A stretch of 64,000 nt of DNA, taken from Butyrivibrio sp. GTDB lineage: Bacteria; Bacillota; Clostridia; Lachnospirales; Lachnospiraceae. Below are positions 35,490 to 45,338 of the stretch, one piece after another (positions within the stretch are counted from its first letter, which is position 1; the number at the start of each line of letters is the position of its first letter). Both the position numbers and the translations under genes were made by a program. A model generated the notes under the pieces. The model was not told where the DNA came from. It was given only the letters and a program-made list of their open reading frames with translations, and ran no database searches. The stretch lies in NCBI RefSeq assembly GCF_015056685.1, contig NZ_SVFW01000006.1, positions 62,001-126,000 on the forward strand. Direction: 5' to 3'.

Positions 35490-36362
35490 ATGTATAAGGA
35501 AGTATACAAAGGGGAATATGACGGAGTAGCTGTGGGGAGAGTTGTAAGAAATCAGAATTTTACCACCAGCATTTCCTATTATCACAATGAGTATCAGATA
35601 CAGTATATCTTTGATGGTGAGAGATATTTCTTTTCCGATGGCACGTGTTATCGCATGGTTCCGGGGACCATAACCATAATTGATAAAACAAAGATCCCAA
35701 AGACCAATATTATAGGCGGCAGCAGCCATGACAGGCTTCTTATTGAGATAAAAGAGAGCTTCATTTCTCCCTTGTGCGCTCTTCTTGGGATTGATATAAA
35801 GGAATTTTTTGGAAGCCATCACGGAGTTTATCAGGTTTCTGACAACCCCTGCATTCAGGAAACGGTGGCCCGTATAGAGGAGCTTGCGATGGGCAAAAGA
35901 GATGAGACAACTTCCGGGAAGATAAAGCTTGCTGTCATGGAGATGTTCCTCAGGGCTTCAGAGTGGGAAGATAATAAAATAGGCAAATTTGATGAAATCG
36001 GGATTCAGCCTCATATTGAGAAGCAGAGAAAGGTTCATCAGGTTGCGGATTACATAGCGGAAAACTATGACAGGATTGAGAGTGTATCAGCCCTTGCGAA
36101 TCAGTTCTATATGAGCAAGGCTTATCTTTGCAGGATATTCAGAGAGGTTACAAACTTCACCATATCTGAGTACATCAACCTCTATAGGATTGCGGCCAGC
36201 AAGCAGTTCCTTATGAAGGAAGAAATGAGCATGGCTGAGATAGCGAACCGCTTGGGGTATGATAGCCTCACGTATTTTGAGAGAGTTTTTAAAAAGCAGA
36301 TGACCGTCACTCCGCTGCAGTACAGGAAAAGTATCGTCAGCAAGGAAACGCGGTCAAAATAA
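35490..36362 (+). CDS. AraC-family transcriptional regulator
   Basis: A 290-residue regulator. The N-terminal part (about 15-110) is a cupin-like sensor (YHNEYQIQYIFDGERYFFSDG, YRMVPGTITII); the C-terminal part (about 185-285) holds the two helix-turn-helix AraC motifs (SVSALANQFYMSKAYLCRIFREVTN and SMAEIANRLGYDSLTYFERVFKKQMTVTPLQYR). Probably senses a sugar and activates the divergent GH43 gene and the importer operon starting at 36561. ATG at 35490 after GGAGGAAGG; a longer reading from 35373 adds 39 residues with no site and would overlap the GH43 start. Confidence 0.92.
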   Translation: MYKEVYKGEYDGVAVGRVVRNQNFTTSISYYHNEYQIQYIFDGERYFFSDGTCYRMVPGTITIIDKTKIPKTNIIGGSSHDRLLIEIKESFISPLCALLGIDIKEFFGSHHGVYQVSDNPCIQETVARIEELAMGKRDETTSGKIKLAVMEMFLRASEWEDNKIGKFDEIGIQPHIEKQRKVHQVADYIAENYDRIESVSALANQFYMSKAYLCRIFREVTNFTISEYINLYRIAASKQFLMKEEMSMAEIANRLGYDSLTYFERVFKKQMTVTPLQYRKSIVSKETRSK

Positions 36363-36446
36363 TGAGTTTTTGGTGCGGTAAATATAGTTTGAAAAAACGA
36401 TGAGTTTTCACTTTGTTGTCAGATATGCCCAAAAATATTGAACACA

Positions 36447-36495
36447 GGCGTCTTTGGTTGTAAGATTTACACAACAAAGACGTCTTTTATTTTTC
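36447..36495 (+). terminator. Terminator of the AraC regulator gene
   Basis: AGGCGTCTTTGGTTGT pairs with ACAACAAAGACGTCT, with T-rich sequence after it (TTTATTTTTC). It separates the regulator from the second importer operon. Confidence 0.8.
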
Positions 36496-36497
36496 TT

Positions 36498-36527
36498 TTT
36501 ACAATTCTAAATGATGAACAGAATAAT
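36498..36527 (+). promoter_or_regulatory. Candidate promoter of the second sugar importer
   Basis: TTTACA (36498-36503), an 18-base spacer and AATAAT (36522-36527), about 34 bases before the start at 36561. Resembles the promoter of the first importer. The weak -10 box suits activator control. Confidence 0.45.
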
Positions 36528-36560
36528 AAGAGTATGATGAGAAGGATTTAGGAGGGGAAC

Positions 36561-37961
36561 ATGAAGAAGAAAATTGTTAGTTGTTTACTGGCAGTAGCTA
36601 TGGTTGCGGGGTCAATTGTTGGTTGTGGAAGCCAGCCTGAGCAGGCGCCTTCAGATAGTCAGGCTCCTGCAGCTGAGTCAAAGGAAGAAGCTCCTGCAGC
36701 TGAGGCAAAAGAGGAAGCGTCTGCAGAGACACCTTCATCTGACGAGCCTATCACACTCAGAATGGCATGGTGGGGATCACAGGACAGACACGATAAGACA
36801 ATTGCAGCAATCGAGCTGTATGAAAGCCTTAATCCAAACGTAAAGATTGAATACGAATACTATTCATTTGATGACTATTTTACAAAGTTAAAGACACTGG
36901 TTGCTTCCGATGAGGTTTGGGATGTATTCCAGCTTGGCGGAAACTTCCCAATGTATCTTGATAAGATCTATCCTCTTGATGAGTTCATTTCTTCAGGAGT
37001 TGTGGATGTTTCAAAGATCTCTGAGGCAAACCTTAAGACCACAAGGCAGACAGATGGCACACAGCTTGGTCTTACAAATGGTATAAACACTTATGGTATA
37101 GCATATGACCCTGCTATGTTTGAAGAGGCAGGAGCTGCCCTTCCTACAGATGACTGGACATGGGAAGATTATCAGAAGGCAGCAGATCTCATTACAGAAA
37201 AGCTTGGAATCTTTGGTTCATCAACATTCCTTACATCAGATTTCATCGCAGGCTGCTCGACATATATTGCTCAGCAGGGAGACCTTGGACAGAACAGCTT
37301 CTTTAACCTTGATCTCACAGGAATGGGATTTGATGATCCACAGATGCTTGCTCCATTTATTCAGATGAGAGCAGACATGATAAAGAAGGGTTCATACCCG
37401 GATGCAGGTGCATCAGCAGAAGTTACTAACATCGAGAATGATTTCCTTGTAACAGGCGAAGCAGCTATGACCTGGGTTGCTGTTAACCAGTTCCCAACAA
37501 TTTACAACGTATGTGCTGAACAGGGAAGAGAGCTTGCACTTGCTCATTTACCAAAGGTAACTGCCAGCGGTAACTCCGGAACTTTGATCCAATCCTCCCA
37601 GATGTTGTGTGTTTCACAGGATTCAGAGCATAAAGAGGCCGCTGCAGCATTTATAAGCTGGTTTGAAAATGATATAGATTGCAACAATATCCTTCAGGCT
37701 GAGAGAGGCATTCCTGCAAACGAGGATGTAAGAGCAGCACTTGCTGCATCAGCAACGCCGGCACAGCAGATCATGTACGACTATGTTGATGCAGTCAGCA
37801 AGATGCCTACACCAAAGGAGTACAACGTTCTTTCTCCGGACGGACAGGATCAGGTACAGGACAATTACCTCAATTACATTCAGCAGGTTGTAAACGGAGA
37901 GATCACAGCATCTGAAGCAGCAGAAAAGACATATGCAGATGCCGAGGCTATTTTCAAGTAA
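36561..37961 (+). CDS. ABC sugar importer, substrate-binding lipoprotein (2)
   Basis: A 466-residue family 1 solute-binding lipoprotein. The lipobox is SIVGC (Cys about 22), the tether is rich in Ala, Glu and Pro (about 23-60), and the binding domain starts ITLRMAWWGSQDRHDKTIAAIELYESLNPNVKIEYEYYSFDDYFTKLKTL. It is similar in layout to the lipoprotein at 22151. It works with the two permeases downstream. ATG after GGAGGGG. A terminator hairpin follows the stop. Confidence 0.92.
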   Translation: MKKKIVSCLLAVAMVAGSIVGCGSQPEQAPSDSQAPAAESKEEAPAAEAKEEASAETPSSDEPITLRMAWWGSQDRHDKTIAAIELYESLNPNVKIEYEYYSFDDYFTKLKTLVASDEVWDVFQLGGNFPMYLDKIYPLDEFISSGVVDVSKISEANLKTTRQTDGTQLGLTNGINTYGIAYDPAMFEEAGAALPTDDWTWEDYQKAADLITEKLGIFGSSTFLTSDFIAGCSTYIAQQGDLGQNSFFNLDLTGMGFDDPQMLAPFIQMRADMIKKGSYPDAGASAEVTNIENDFLVTGEAAMTWVAVNQFPTIYNVCAEQGRELALAHLPKVTASGNSGTLIQSSQMLCVSQDSEHKEAAAAFISWFENDIDCNNILQAERGIPANEDVRAALAASATPAQQIMYDYVDAVSKMPTPKEYNVLSPDGQDQVQDNYLNYIQQVVNGEITASEAAEKTYADAEAIFK

Positions 37962-37972
37962 TAAATGATTTT

Positions 37973-38009
37973 AAATCCTGCTCGTAAATTAAAGCGAGCA
38001 GGATTTTTT
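37973..38009 (+). terminator. Partial terminator between binding protein and permeases (2)
   Basis: AAATCCTGCTCG (37973-37984) pairs with CGAGCAGGATTT (37995-38006), followed by TTTT. It lies between the binding protein and the MalF-like gene, just like the hairpin at 23630 in the first importer operon. Confidence 0.85.
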
Positions 38010-38042
38010 ATACCAAAGGAAATTATAAAAGGGGAGTCAGAT

Positions 38043-38960
38043 ATGGGAGATACGAAGAAGAAAACAGAAACCCTGAGTAGATTTCTGAACAGCGATGCTG
38101 TTGTGGGGCATGTCTTTGCGGCGCCATTTATCTTTGGGTTTGTATGTTTTTCATTCATTCCGATATGCATGTCGCTGTATTATTCTTTTACCGATTATTC
38201 ACTGGGAAGCAAGATTGCGGTATTTGTAGGACTTAAGAACTTTCTTATGCTTTTTAAGGATGAGGTGTTCATCAAGTCTATAAACAAGACACTTCAATAT
38301 GTCTTTATCGCTGTTCCTATAAAGCTTTCTTTTGCCCTCCTGGTGGCATTTGTGCTTACAAGAAAGAGCAAAATGGTGACTTTATACAGGTCTTTGTACT
38401 ATGTACCATCACTTGTAGGAGGTTCTGTAGCTGTTGCCCTTGTATGGAAACAGCTATTTGCAAGAAAAGGTCTTTTTAACTCAGTACTCGTAAATATGGG
38501 CTTTGAGAAGATCAACTGGTTTGGAAGCGAGGCCCTTGCCATCTATCCGCTTATTCTCATGGCAGTGTGGCAGTTTGGATCTTCAATGATCATTTTTGCA
38601 GCGGGGTTAAAAGAAATACCGACAACCTACTACGAGGCAGCAGAAATTGACGGTGCAAACGGATTTCAGAGGTTCTTTAAGATAACACTTCCATGCCTGT
38701 CACCAATTATTCTTTACAATCTGATAATGCAGACAATATCTGCGTTTATGACATTTACTCAGGCATTTGTCATTACAGGCGGTGGCCCTAACAACGCCAC
38801 AATGCTCTATGCCCTTAATGTTTACAATCAGGCATTTAAGTACAACAACATGGGCTATGCCTGCGCTATGAGCTGGGTAATGCTGATAGTAATGAGCCTT
38901 ATCACACTTATCATATTCAGAACTTCCAAATTCTGGGTATTTAGTGAGTCAGAAGGTTAA
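38043..38960 (+). CDS. ABC sugar importer, permease (MalF-like) (2)
   Basis: A 305-residue permease with six membrane segments. The EAA loop reads TYYEAAEIDGANGFQRFFKITLPCLSP. I chose the ATG at 38043 because AAAGGGGAG lies upstream; a start at 37965 would run through the terminator hairpin. It works with the MalG-like partner downstream. Confidence 0.92.
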   Translation: MGDTKKKTETLSRFLNSDAVVGHVFAAPFIFGFVCFSFIPICMSLYYSFTDYSLGSKIAVFVGLKNFLMLFKDEVFIKSINKTLQYVFIAVPIKLSFALLVAFVLTRKSKMVTLYRSLYYVPSLVGGSVAVALVWKQLFARKGLFNSVLVNMGFEKINWFGSEALAIYPLILMAVWQFGSSMIIFAAGLKEIPTTYYEAAEIDGANGFQRFFKITLPCLSPIILYNLIMQTISAFMTFTQAFVITGGGPNNATMLYALNVYNQAFKYNNMGYACAMSWVMLIVMSLITLIIFRTSKFWVFSESEG

Positions 38961-38971
38961 AGGGGGCAGTC

Positions 38972-39814
38972 ATGAGAGAAAAGAAAATTGCGAGAAAAAC
39001 TTTATATCACATTCTGGTGCTGCTCTTTGGGTTTATCATGATCTACCCGGTTTTATGGATGATAAGCGGCTCATTTAAGGATAATTCTGAGATCTTAAGA
39101 GGTACTTTAAGCCTTGTGCCTGCTGAATTTAAAGCTTCAAATTATCACACGGGCTGGAAGGGCTTTGGCGGAACCACATTTGCTACGTTCTTTAAGAACT
39201 CAATTTTTGTAACGACTGTTGCGACTTTTGGAACGGTTCTGTCTTCATCACTTGTTGCATACTCTTTTTCCAGAATAAAGTTCAGAGGAAGAAATCTGTG
39301 GTTCACATTTATGCTGGCTACCATGATGCTTCCTGGGCAGGTTATCATGATCCCGCAGTACCTTATTTATTACAGACTGGGCCTGGTTCCGGGATATGTT
39401 CCACTTATCTTACCGTATTTTTGCGGGCAGGCTTTCTTTATATATCAGATGATGCAGTTTATGCAGGGAATACCAAGGGAACTTGATGAAGCTGCCAAAA
39501 TAGATGGCTGCAGTAAGTATGGAATTTACTCAAGGATCGTTCTTCCACTTTTGAAACCCGCGATTGTGACAACTATCATCATTCAGTTTTACTGGAAATG
39601 GGATGATTACATGGGACCACTTCTTTATTTATCAAGACCACAGTCTTACACGGCTTCCATTGCCATTAAGCTGTTTGCAGATTCCGCTTCAGTTACTGAT
39701 TACGGCGCAATGTTTGCCATGTCTACCCTGTCTTTGATCCCGGTATTTTTGATATTCCTTTTCTTTAACAAATATCTCGTTGAAGGAATAGGAACCAGCG
39801 GCCTGAAAGGATGA
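38972..39814 (+). CDS. ABC sugar importer, permease (MalG-like) (2)
   Basis: A 280-residue permease with six membrane segments and the EAA loop ELDEAAKIDGCSKYGIYSRIVLPLLKPA. ATG after AAAGGGGG. It ends VEGIGTSGLKG, like the MalG partner at 24642. Last transport gene; the next gene starts five bases after its stop. Confidence 0.93.
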   Translation: MREKKIARKTLYHILVLLFGFIMIYPVLWMISGSFKDNSEILRGTLSLVPAEFKASNYHTGWKGFGGTTFATFFKNSIFVTTVATFGTVLSSSLVAYSFSRIKFRGRNLWFTFMLATMMLPGQVIMIPQYLIYYRLGLVPGYVPLILPYFCGQAFFIYQMMQFMQGIPRELDEAAKIDGCSKYGIYSRIVLPLLKPAIVTTIIIQFYWKWDDYMGPLLYLSRPQSYTASIAIKLFADSASVTDYGAMFAMSTLSLIPVFLIFLFFNKYLVEGIGTSGLKG

Positions 39815-39818
39815 CTTT

Positions 39819-41216
39819 ATGGATGAGACTAAAGTTCTATTTCAAACATCAAATAAACTTGTGCAAAAACTATATGATGCTGCAGAAGAAAAGTGCAGGC
39901 TCAACATAAAGTCTTTTGCCGGAAGAAGGGTCCTTATAGAGGGCGGCGGCTACAACAAGGTCTGGATTGAGACTCAGCCTATGGGCGGAGCTATGTATGC
40001 AAAAAGAGATCTGGAAGTTGCCTATAACAATCAGAAAATCTTCATGGATCATCAAAGGGAAGACGGCAGGCTCCCCGGAAGCATAGAGTGCAGGGATAGC
40101 AGGCTCATTCCACAGTTCGATAAGTTTCAGGGTTTTTGTTTTCCTGCTCCTGCGCTTGATGTGTACTATCTTACAGGTAAAAAAAGTGATTACCTCGATC
40201 AGCTTTACGAGGTCTTAAGGAAATATGACGAGTATCTGTGGAAATACAGAGATTCTGATAATGACGGGTGTCTTGAGAGCTGGTGCAGATATGACACCGG
40301 AGAAGACAATGCTGTCAGGTATGGAAATGCCCCTGATTACTGGGAAAGTAACGAGGCACCAAAAAACTACGATGTTGTCCCTATGGCTTCCATGGATTTC
40401 ATGAGCTTTTCCTACGCTGCTAGGGAGACAATGGCAGAGATTGCCAGGATAAAAGGCGACAACGCGCTATATGAAAGTCATATGATAGATGCAAATACAA
40501 TAAAAATGAGAACCAAAATGGCCCTGTGGGACGGGGTTAGTGGTGCATTTTTTGACAGAGATAAGAATCACAATAAGTTGCCAACACTTATCCACAACAA
40601 TCTGAGAATGATGTACTGGAACAGTATGACAAGAGAAGAAGCTGACAGGTTTGTCAGTGTGCATTTGTTGAATGAAAAAGAGTTTTGGACCAATATGCCA
40701 CTTCCGTCAGTTTCAGTGTCAGATCCTTTATACAGAAATGATACTGAGAATAACTGGAGCGGTCAGCCTCAGGCTCTTACCTTCCAAAGAGCAATCGATG
40801 CAATGGAAAACTATGGCTATTACAGCCTGATCCCCAAGCTTGGCCGAAAGCTTTTTGAGGCAATAGGTGAGGACTGCATTTTTGTTCAGCAGTACGACCC
40901 ATTCACCATGAAGCCTTCACTTCACAGTGTTTCCGGAGGCCAGGATGCCTATGGACCTGCAATGCTCTCGGTTTTGGAATATGTGAGCAGAATGTACGGG
41001 GTTGTGGTAAAAAGAGATAAACTCATCTGGAGCAGTATAAAAGAAGATGAGGGCTTTTATGAACAGCATATAAATGGTCATATTTACAGGATTGAACAGG
41101 GACAAAATAAGGCTTATGCTTTTATTGACGGGAAGGAAAGTTTTTCTTTTGACAGAGGAAAGCGCATCGAAACGGATATGGAAGGAAAGGAGCATTTAAA
41201 AGAAAATGACCTATAA
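39819..41216 (+). CDS. (alpha/alpha)6-barrel glycosidase, GH63-like
   Basis: A 465-residue protein without a signal peptide, resembling the MGH1/GH63/trehalase type of (alpha/alpha)6-barrel glycosidases. Recognisable stretches are QREDGRLPGSIE, FPAPALDVYYLTG, DSDNDGCLESWCRYDTGEDN (likely general acid region) and NNWSGQPQALTFQRAIDAMENYGY with PSLHSVSGGQDAYGPAMLSVLEY. It probably cleaves terminal sugars from imported oligosaccharides. The specificity cannot be read. It starts five bases after the permease and its 3' end overlaps the GH28 start by 11 bases, so the genes are translationally coupled. Confidence 0.75.
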   Translation: MDETKVLFQTSNKLVQKLYDAAEEKCRLNIKSFAGRRVLIEGGGYNKVWIETQPMGGAMYAKRDLEVAYNNQKIFMDHQREDGRLPGSIECRDSRLIPQFDKFQGFCFPAPALDVYYLTGKKSDYLDQLYEVLRKYDEYLWKYRDSDNDGCLESWCRYDTGEDNAVRYGNAPDYWESNEAPKNYDVVPMASMDFMSFSYAARETMAEIARIKGDNALYESHMIDANTIKMRTKMALWDGVSGAFFDRDKNHNKLPTLIHNNLRMMYWNSMTREEADRFVSVHLLNEKEFWTNMPLPSVSVSDPLYRNDTENNWSGQPQALTFQRAIDAMENYGYYSLIPKLGRKLFEAIGEDCIFVQQYDPFTMKPSLHSVSGGQDAYGPAMLSVLEYVSRMYGVVVKRDKLIWSSIKEDEGFYEQHINGHIYRIEQGQNKAYAFIDGKESFSFDRGKRIETDMEGKEHLKENDL

Positions 41217-42507
41217 TATTCTGGATTATGGAGCAGTAGCCGACGGAAAAACAAAATGTACATCTGCTATACAGGCGGCAATAGATGCCTGTACTAAAAA
41301 AGGCGGAAGAGTTGTGGTGCCGGCAGGAACATTTTTATCAGGTACACTTCGCCTCAGGTCCAATGTGAATCTGCATTTAGAGCATGGAGCAGTTCTTTTG
41401 TCCAGTCTTGATGAAGCGGATGTTATTGATTATTTCAAGGATGGCGACGAGGACAATGAGGTTGACGGCTGGGAAGGCGGTTGCTTTTTATTTGCGCTTC
41501 ATGAAAAGAATATTGCGATAACCGGAACGGGAACAATTGATGGTCAGGGGAGAAATGCTTTTTTTGACGATGATGATCCTGAGACTGCTAAAAATGGTAG
41601 TCCTTTAAATGTCAGAGGCTTCAGGCCCAGAATGAGCTATCTTGAGGATGTGGAAAACCTTACTGTTACAGATGTTACCTTTTTTGACTCCGCATTCTGG
41701 ACCCTTCACATGGCAGGCTGCAGGAATGTCAGAATAGAGAACATTGTTATTGATAATGACAAAAGAGGTCCTAATAATGACGGAATAGACCCGGATTGCT
41801 GCCAGAATGTGATCATTAAGGGCTGCAGGATAAAGACAGGCGATGACAGCATCGTACTTAAATCCACAACTCCAATGTTTAAAAAGTACGGGGATTGCAA
41901 GGATATAGTGGTTAATGGATGTCTTTTGTCATCAAATTGCTCGGGGATCAAGATTGGAACTGAGACCTTTGGAGATATTCACGACATAATCATCTCTGAC
42001 TGTATAGTTCGTGACTGCATCAGAGGCATTGGCATCTGGTCAAGGGATGGCGGCGAGATCTACAACATCGATATCCACCATGTTCGCGGAACAACCAGGA
42101 ATTTTGTAGATTGCAAGGATAGAAGGACCGGCGTTTGGAACTGGTGGGGGGAAGGTGAACCCCTGGCCATTACTGCAACCAAGCGAGATGGCGTGGACAG
42201 GCTCCCGGGAAAAGTCAGGGATATAAATATCGATCACGTTTTTATTACCTGTGAGTCACCCATAATCATGGCTGGAGAAGACTATTCTCCTATCGAAAAT
42301 ATCAGCGTCACTGAGTCAAAATTTGTTTTCAAGAATCAAAGTGGCAAGACAGAGCTTATTCTTGATGAGCGCCCATCCGACAGGGGCCGCTACCCTGTTA
42401 AGACGGGATATACCTACCTTAGGAATGTAGAGAACATAACGATAGATGCAGAATTTATCGTAGATAAGAGCATGGAAAAACTTATTGAACAAGATAATGA
42501 GGAATAA
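41206..42507 (+). CDS. Glycoside hydrolase family 28 (polygalacturonase-like)
   Basis: A 433-residue right-handed beta-helix enzyme. The conserved GH28 segments are visible: GPNNDGIDPDCCQNV (NxDGID), TGDDSIVLKS (the catalytic DD pair), LSSNCSGIKIGTET (in the G.HG position) and RDCIRGIGIWSRDGG. The N-terminus NILDYGAVADGKTKCTSAIQAAIDAC is the family start. No signal peptide, so it acts on imported oligogalacturonides or related pectin fragments as an exo-type enzyme. With the GH4 alpha-galacturonidase-like gene it supports pectin use. Its start lies inside the end of the upstream gene. Confidence 0.9.
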   Translation: MTYNILDYGAVADGKTKCTSAIQAAIDACTKKGGRVVVPAGTFLSGTLRLRSNVNLHLEHGAVLLSSLDEADVIDYFKDGDEDNEVDGWEGGCFLFALHEKNIAITGTGTIDGQGRNAFFDDDDPETAKNGSPLNVRGFRPRMSYLEDVENLTVTDVTFFDSAFWTLHMAGCRNVRIENIVIDNDKRGPNNDGIDPDCCQNVIIKGCRIKTGDDSIVLKSTTPMFKKYGDCKDIVVNGCLLSSNCSGIKIGTETFGDIHDIIISDCIVRDCIRGIGIWSRDGGEIYNIDIHHVRGTTRNFVDCKDRRTGVWNWWGEGEPLAITATKRDGVDRLPGKVRDINIDHVFITCESPIIMAGEDYSPIENISVTESKFVFKNQSGKTELILDERPSDRGRYPVKTGYTYLRNVENITIDAEFIVDKSMEKLIEQDNEE

Positions 42508-42545
42508 GTGCACATTATTATGGTAAAATAATATTTAGTCAATAC

Positions 42546-42585
42546 AGCCAGTGGAGGCGTGGGGCTTCCGCTGGCTTTTTCTTTT
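42546..42585 (+). terminator. Terminator after the GH28 gene
   Basis: AGCCAGTGG (42546-42554) pairs with CCGCTGGCT (42568-42576), followed by TTTTTCTTTT. Closes the 36.5-42.5 kb operon. Confidence 0.88.
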
Positions 42586-42677
42586 AGAAAGTAGGTGGGT
42601 GCGCTTGCATAATTGCATTATATATGCGATAAAAGAAATAGTGTTGATTGATATTTCAAAAAAGGAGTAAAAGTGTT

Positions 42678-44828
42678 ATGAAAAGAAAACAGATTTTGGC
42701 AGCTCTTTTGACAGGATGCTTGTTACTTGCCGGGTGCGGAACTGCAGCTGATAGTGCGGTAACTGAAACTCCTGCCGAGGGGGCAAGTAAGGAAGAGGTG
42801 GCAGCAGATGCATCAACAGACACTGCTAGTGCTGAGTCTTCCGAAGAAACAGCTCAGGCTGAAAGCGAATCTTATGTTGTTGATGGAGGAAGTCCCTGGA
42901 TAAACTCCAACATCAAAGAAAATGTTGTTAACAGTGATAAGGCTTCTGCAAAAGATGATCTGAATCTTGCGGTTAACTATGACTGGGCAATCACAGCAGA
43001 AATACCGGATGGATACAGTTCTTATGACAGCTTTACTGAAGTATCTCAGATAATTGATGATAAGGCACTTGAAACCTTGAAGGATGAGACAATTACCGGG
43101 CATGATGCTGAACTTGCAAGAGCATATTATAATGCTTTTCTTGATTGGGATGACCGAAATGCAAAAGGGCTTTCACCGTTGGAGCCATTTGTTAAAGATA
43201 TTGAATCTCTTTCAAGCATAGAAGATGTAACAGAATTCATACTGGATAATGACAGATCAAACTTTACCCCTACTTTGGTTGGAATTGGAAACGTGGGTGA
43301 TTTGACAGATTCATCAAGGTATGTGACAAATGTGGATCATTCAAGCCTTCTACTGGGAGATTCTGCGGAGTATAAAGAGTTTAGCACAGTTGGAAAGTTA
43401 AAGTATGATGCCTACAGGAGCCTGTTTTCCAATATGATGACAAGGCTGGGATATACTAATGATGAGGCTGATAAGTATTACGATGCATGCTTTTCTTTTG
43501 AGTCAGCTCTTTCTGAGAAAGTATATACTTCGCTGGAAAACAGCGATCCTGCAATCTATGACAAGATACTTAACTATTATGAGCCAGAGGAAATGGCAGC
43601 TTTGGCTCCTAATTTCCCAATGGATGAATTTATAAAGGAAAATGGCTACGACAATGCAAAGGTATTTCTTGTAACAGAGCCGGATGCTTTGGCAAAGATT
43701 TCAGATCTTTATACATCGGACAACCTTGAGAACATCAAGGGATATTTCATGGTTCAGACGGTTTTGGGATGTACAACTGACCTTGACAGAGAGGCATTCG
43801 ATGCAAGACTTGAGGCACAGCGTTCTATATATGGTGCATCAGGTACTCTTTCTGATGAAAAATATGCATATGCATATGTAAATGCAGCATTGCCTGAAGC
43901 TATGGAAAAGGCATATATGGCAAAGTATGATGTCACTGAGACAAAAAAAGAAGTGACGCAGTTATGCAAAGATGTAGCGGATGTTTATAGGGAAATGCTC
44001 GAAAACGAGGACTGGCTTTCTGACGAGACAAGAGAATATGCAATGGAAAAACTTGACTCATTGGAAATCAATGTGGTTGAGCCAAAAGAATACGTGGATT
44101 ACAGTGGCCTTGATTTAAATGGTCTTACTTATTTTGAAATACAGAAAGCACTTGCTGATTTTAGTTGGGAGCTTGATAAAGAACGAACAAACGGAACTGT
44201 AAATAAGAATCTCTGGGAAGGTATGTCAACACTTGAAACTAATGCTTACTATGACCCAACGGCCAATTCTATTAACATTCTTCTTGGAATACTTGATGGA
44301 GTTTTTTATGGCGATGATAAGTCAAAAGAGGAGATATATGCAGGAATCGGAGCTGTTATCGGACATGAGATAAGTCATGCTTTTGATACAAACGGAGCTC
44401 AGTTTGACAAGGATGGTAATTACAGCAATTGGTGGACTGATGAAGATTACAGTGCCTTCCAGGAAAGAGCGCAGAAACTTATAAACTACTACGATGGAAT
44501 AACAGTATTTGGCGATGAAAAAGTTACCGGTTCTCTGGTACAGACTGAAGCAATTGCAGACATGGCAGGCCTTAAAGCAATGCTTACACTGGCATCCAAG
44601 GAAGAAAGCTTTGACTATAAAAAGTTCTTTGAGAGCTATGCTAATGTGTGGAAGAATATTTCTACTTATGAAGCTATTTATTCACAACTCACTCAGGATG
44701 CGCATCCATTAGATTATTTAAGAGTAAATGTAACTTCCCAGCAGTTTGATGAATTCTATGAAGCGTTCGACGTAAAAGAAGGCGATGGAATGTATCTTGC
44801 TCCGGAAGACAGAATCCTGATCTGGTAA
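42678..44828 (+). CDS. M13 family zinc metallopeptidase, lipoprotein
   Basis: A 716-residue secreted lipoprotein (lipobox LLLAGC, Cys about 19) with an acidic tether and an M13 (neprilysin/PepO-like) peptidase. The zinc site is GHEISHAFDT (HEXXH), with the third ligand Glu in TEAIADMAG (EXXXD) and the substrate site ETNAYYDPTANSINILLGIL. It would degrade small peptides at the outer face of the membrane. The ATG at 42678 lies 10 bases after AAAGGAG; a longer reading from 42648 lacks a ribosome binding site. Single gene between a terminator and repeat element 4. Confidence 0.93.
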   Translation: MKRKQILAALLTGCLLLAGCGTAADSAVTETPAEGASKEEVAADASTDTASAESSEETAQAESESYVVDGGSPWINSNIKENVVNSDKASAKDDLNLAVNYDWAITAEIPDGYSSYDSFTEVSQIIDDKALETLKDETITGHDAELARAYYNAFLDWDDRNAKGLSPLEPFVKDIESLSSIEDVTEFILDNDRSNFTPTLVGIGNVGDLTDSSRYVTNVDHSSLLLGDSAEYKEFSTVGKLKYDAYRSLFSNMMTRLGYTNDEADKYYDACFSFESALSEKVYTSLENSDPAIYDKILNYYEPEEMAALAPNFPMDEFIKENGYDNAKVFLVTEPDALAKISDLYTSDNLENIKGYFMVQTVLGCTTDLDREAFDARLEAQRSIYGASGTLSDEKYAYAYVNAALPEAMEKAYMAKYDVTETKKEVTQLCKDVADVYREMLENEDWLSDETREYAMEKLDSLEINVVEPKEYVDYSGLDLNGLTYFEIQKALADFSWELDKERTNGTVNKNLWEGMSTLETNAYYDPTANSINILLGILDGVFYGDDKSKEEIYAGIGAVIGHEISHAFDTNGAQFDKDGNYSNWWTDEDYSAFQERAQKLINYYDGITVFGDEKVTGSLVQTEAIADMAGLKAMLTLASKEESFDYKKFFESYANVWKNISTYEAIYSQLTQDAHPLDYLRVNVTSQQFDEFYEAFDVKEGDGMYLAPEDRILIW

Positions 44829-44863
44829 TGGATCAATAAGAAATATATGTTGTAGATTAACGA

Positions 44864-44903
44864 GAGGATTACTGCAAACCTGTTTGGTTACGCAGTAATC
44901 CTC
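44864..44903 (+). terminator. Hairpin after the M13 gene, left end of element 4
   Basis: GAGGATTACTGC pairs with GCAGTAATCCTC, followed by TTAATTT. It can terminate the peptidase transcript. Its near-identical inverse copy at 46347-46386 reads GAGGAATACTGC with GCAGTATTCCTC, two compensating base-pair swaps. Confidence 0.85.
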
Positions 44904-45338
44904 TTAATTTGTATATGCGTAAGTGAGTTAGAAGACACTGGGACGGTTCTAATGACTTATGAAGACACTGATATGTATAAGCTTAAGGAATTGGTAAATG
45001 CTTAGTTCCGTACGCCACCATTGACTGAGCCTGAGGAAAACGCCTTGGCCATAGAGCCGACGGTGAGGATGATGGGAACAGTAGATTATCACGCACCGTC
45101 GGATTCAGCATTGTAGCGTTTTCCTCAGAACCCGTCAATGGCAAGCACCTACGGTGTGGCTGGGTGTTATTGCCTCAGGCTCCAAATCCGAGAACAGTAG
45201 TGGTGGCTACTTTCAAGGATATGTGTGACTATATGTCTGCGTCTTTCAATGTATAGAGAGCGAAGATTATGTTTTGGAAACATAGCCCGTTTTTTGAACT
45301 TACAACACCAGTCGTCAAGTTTTTTGACTTGCGTTTTT

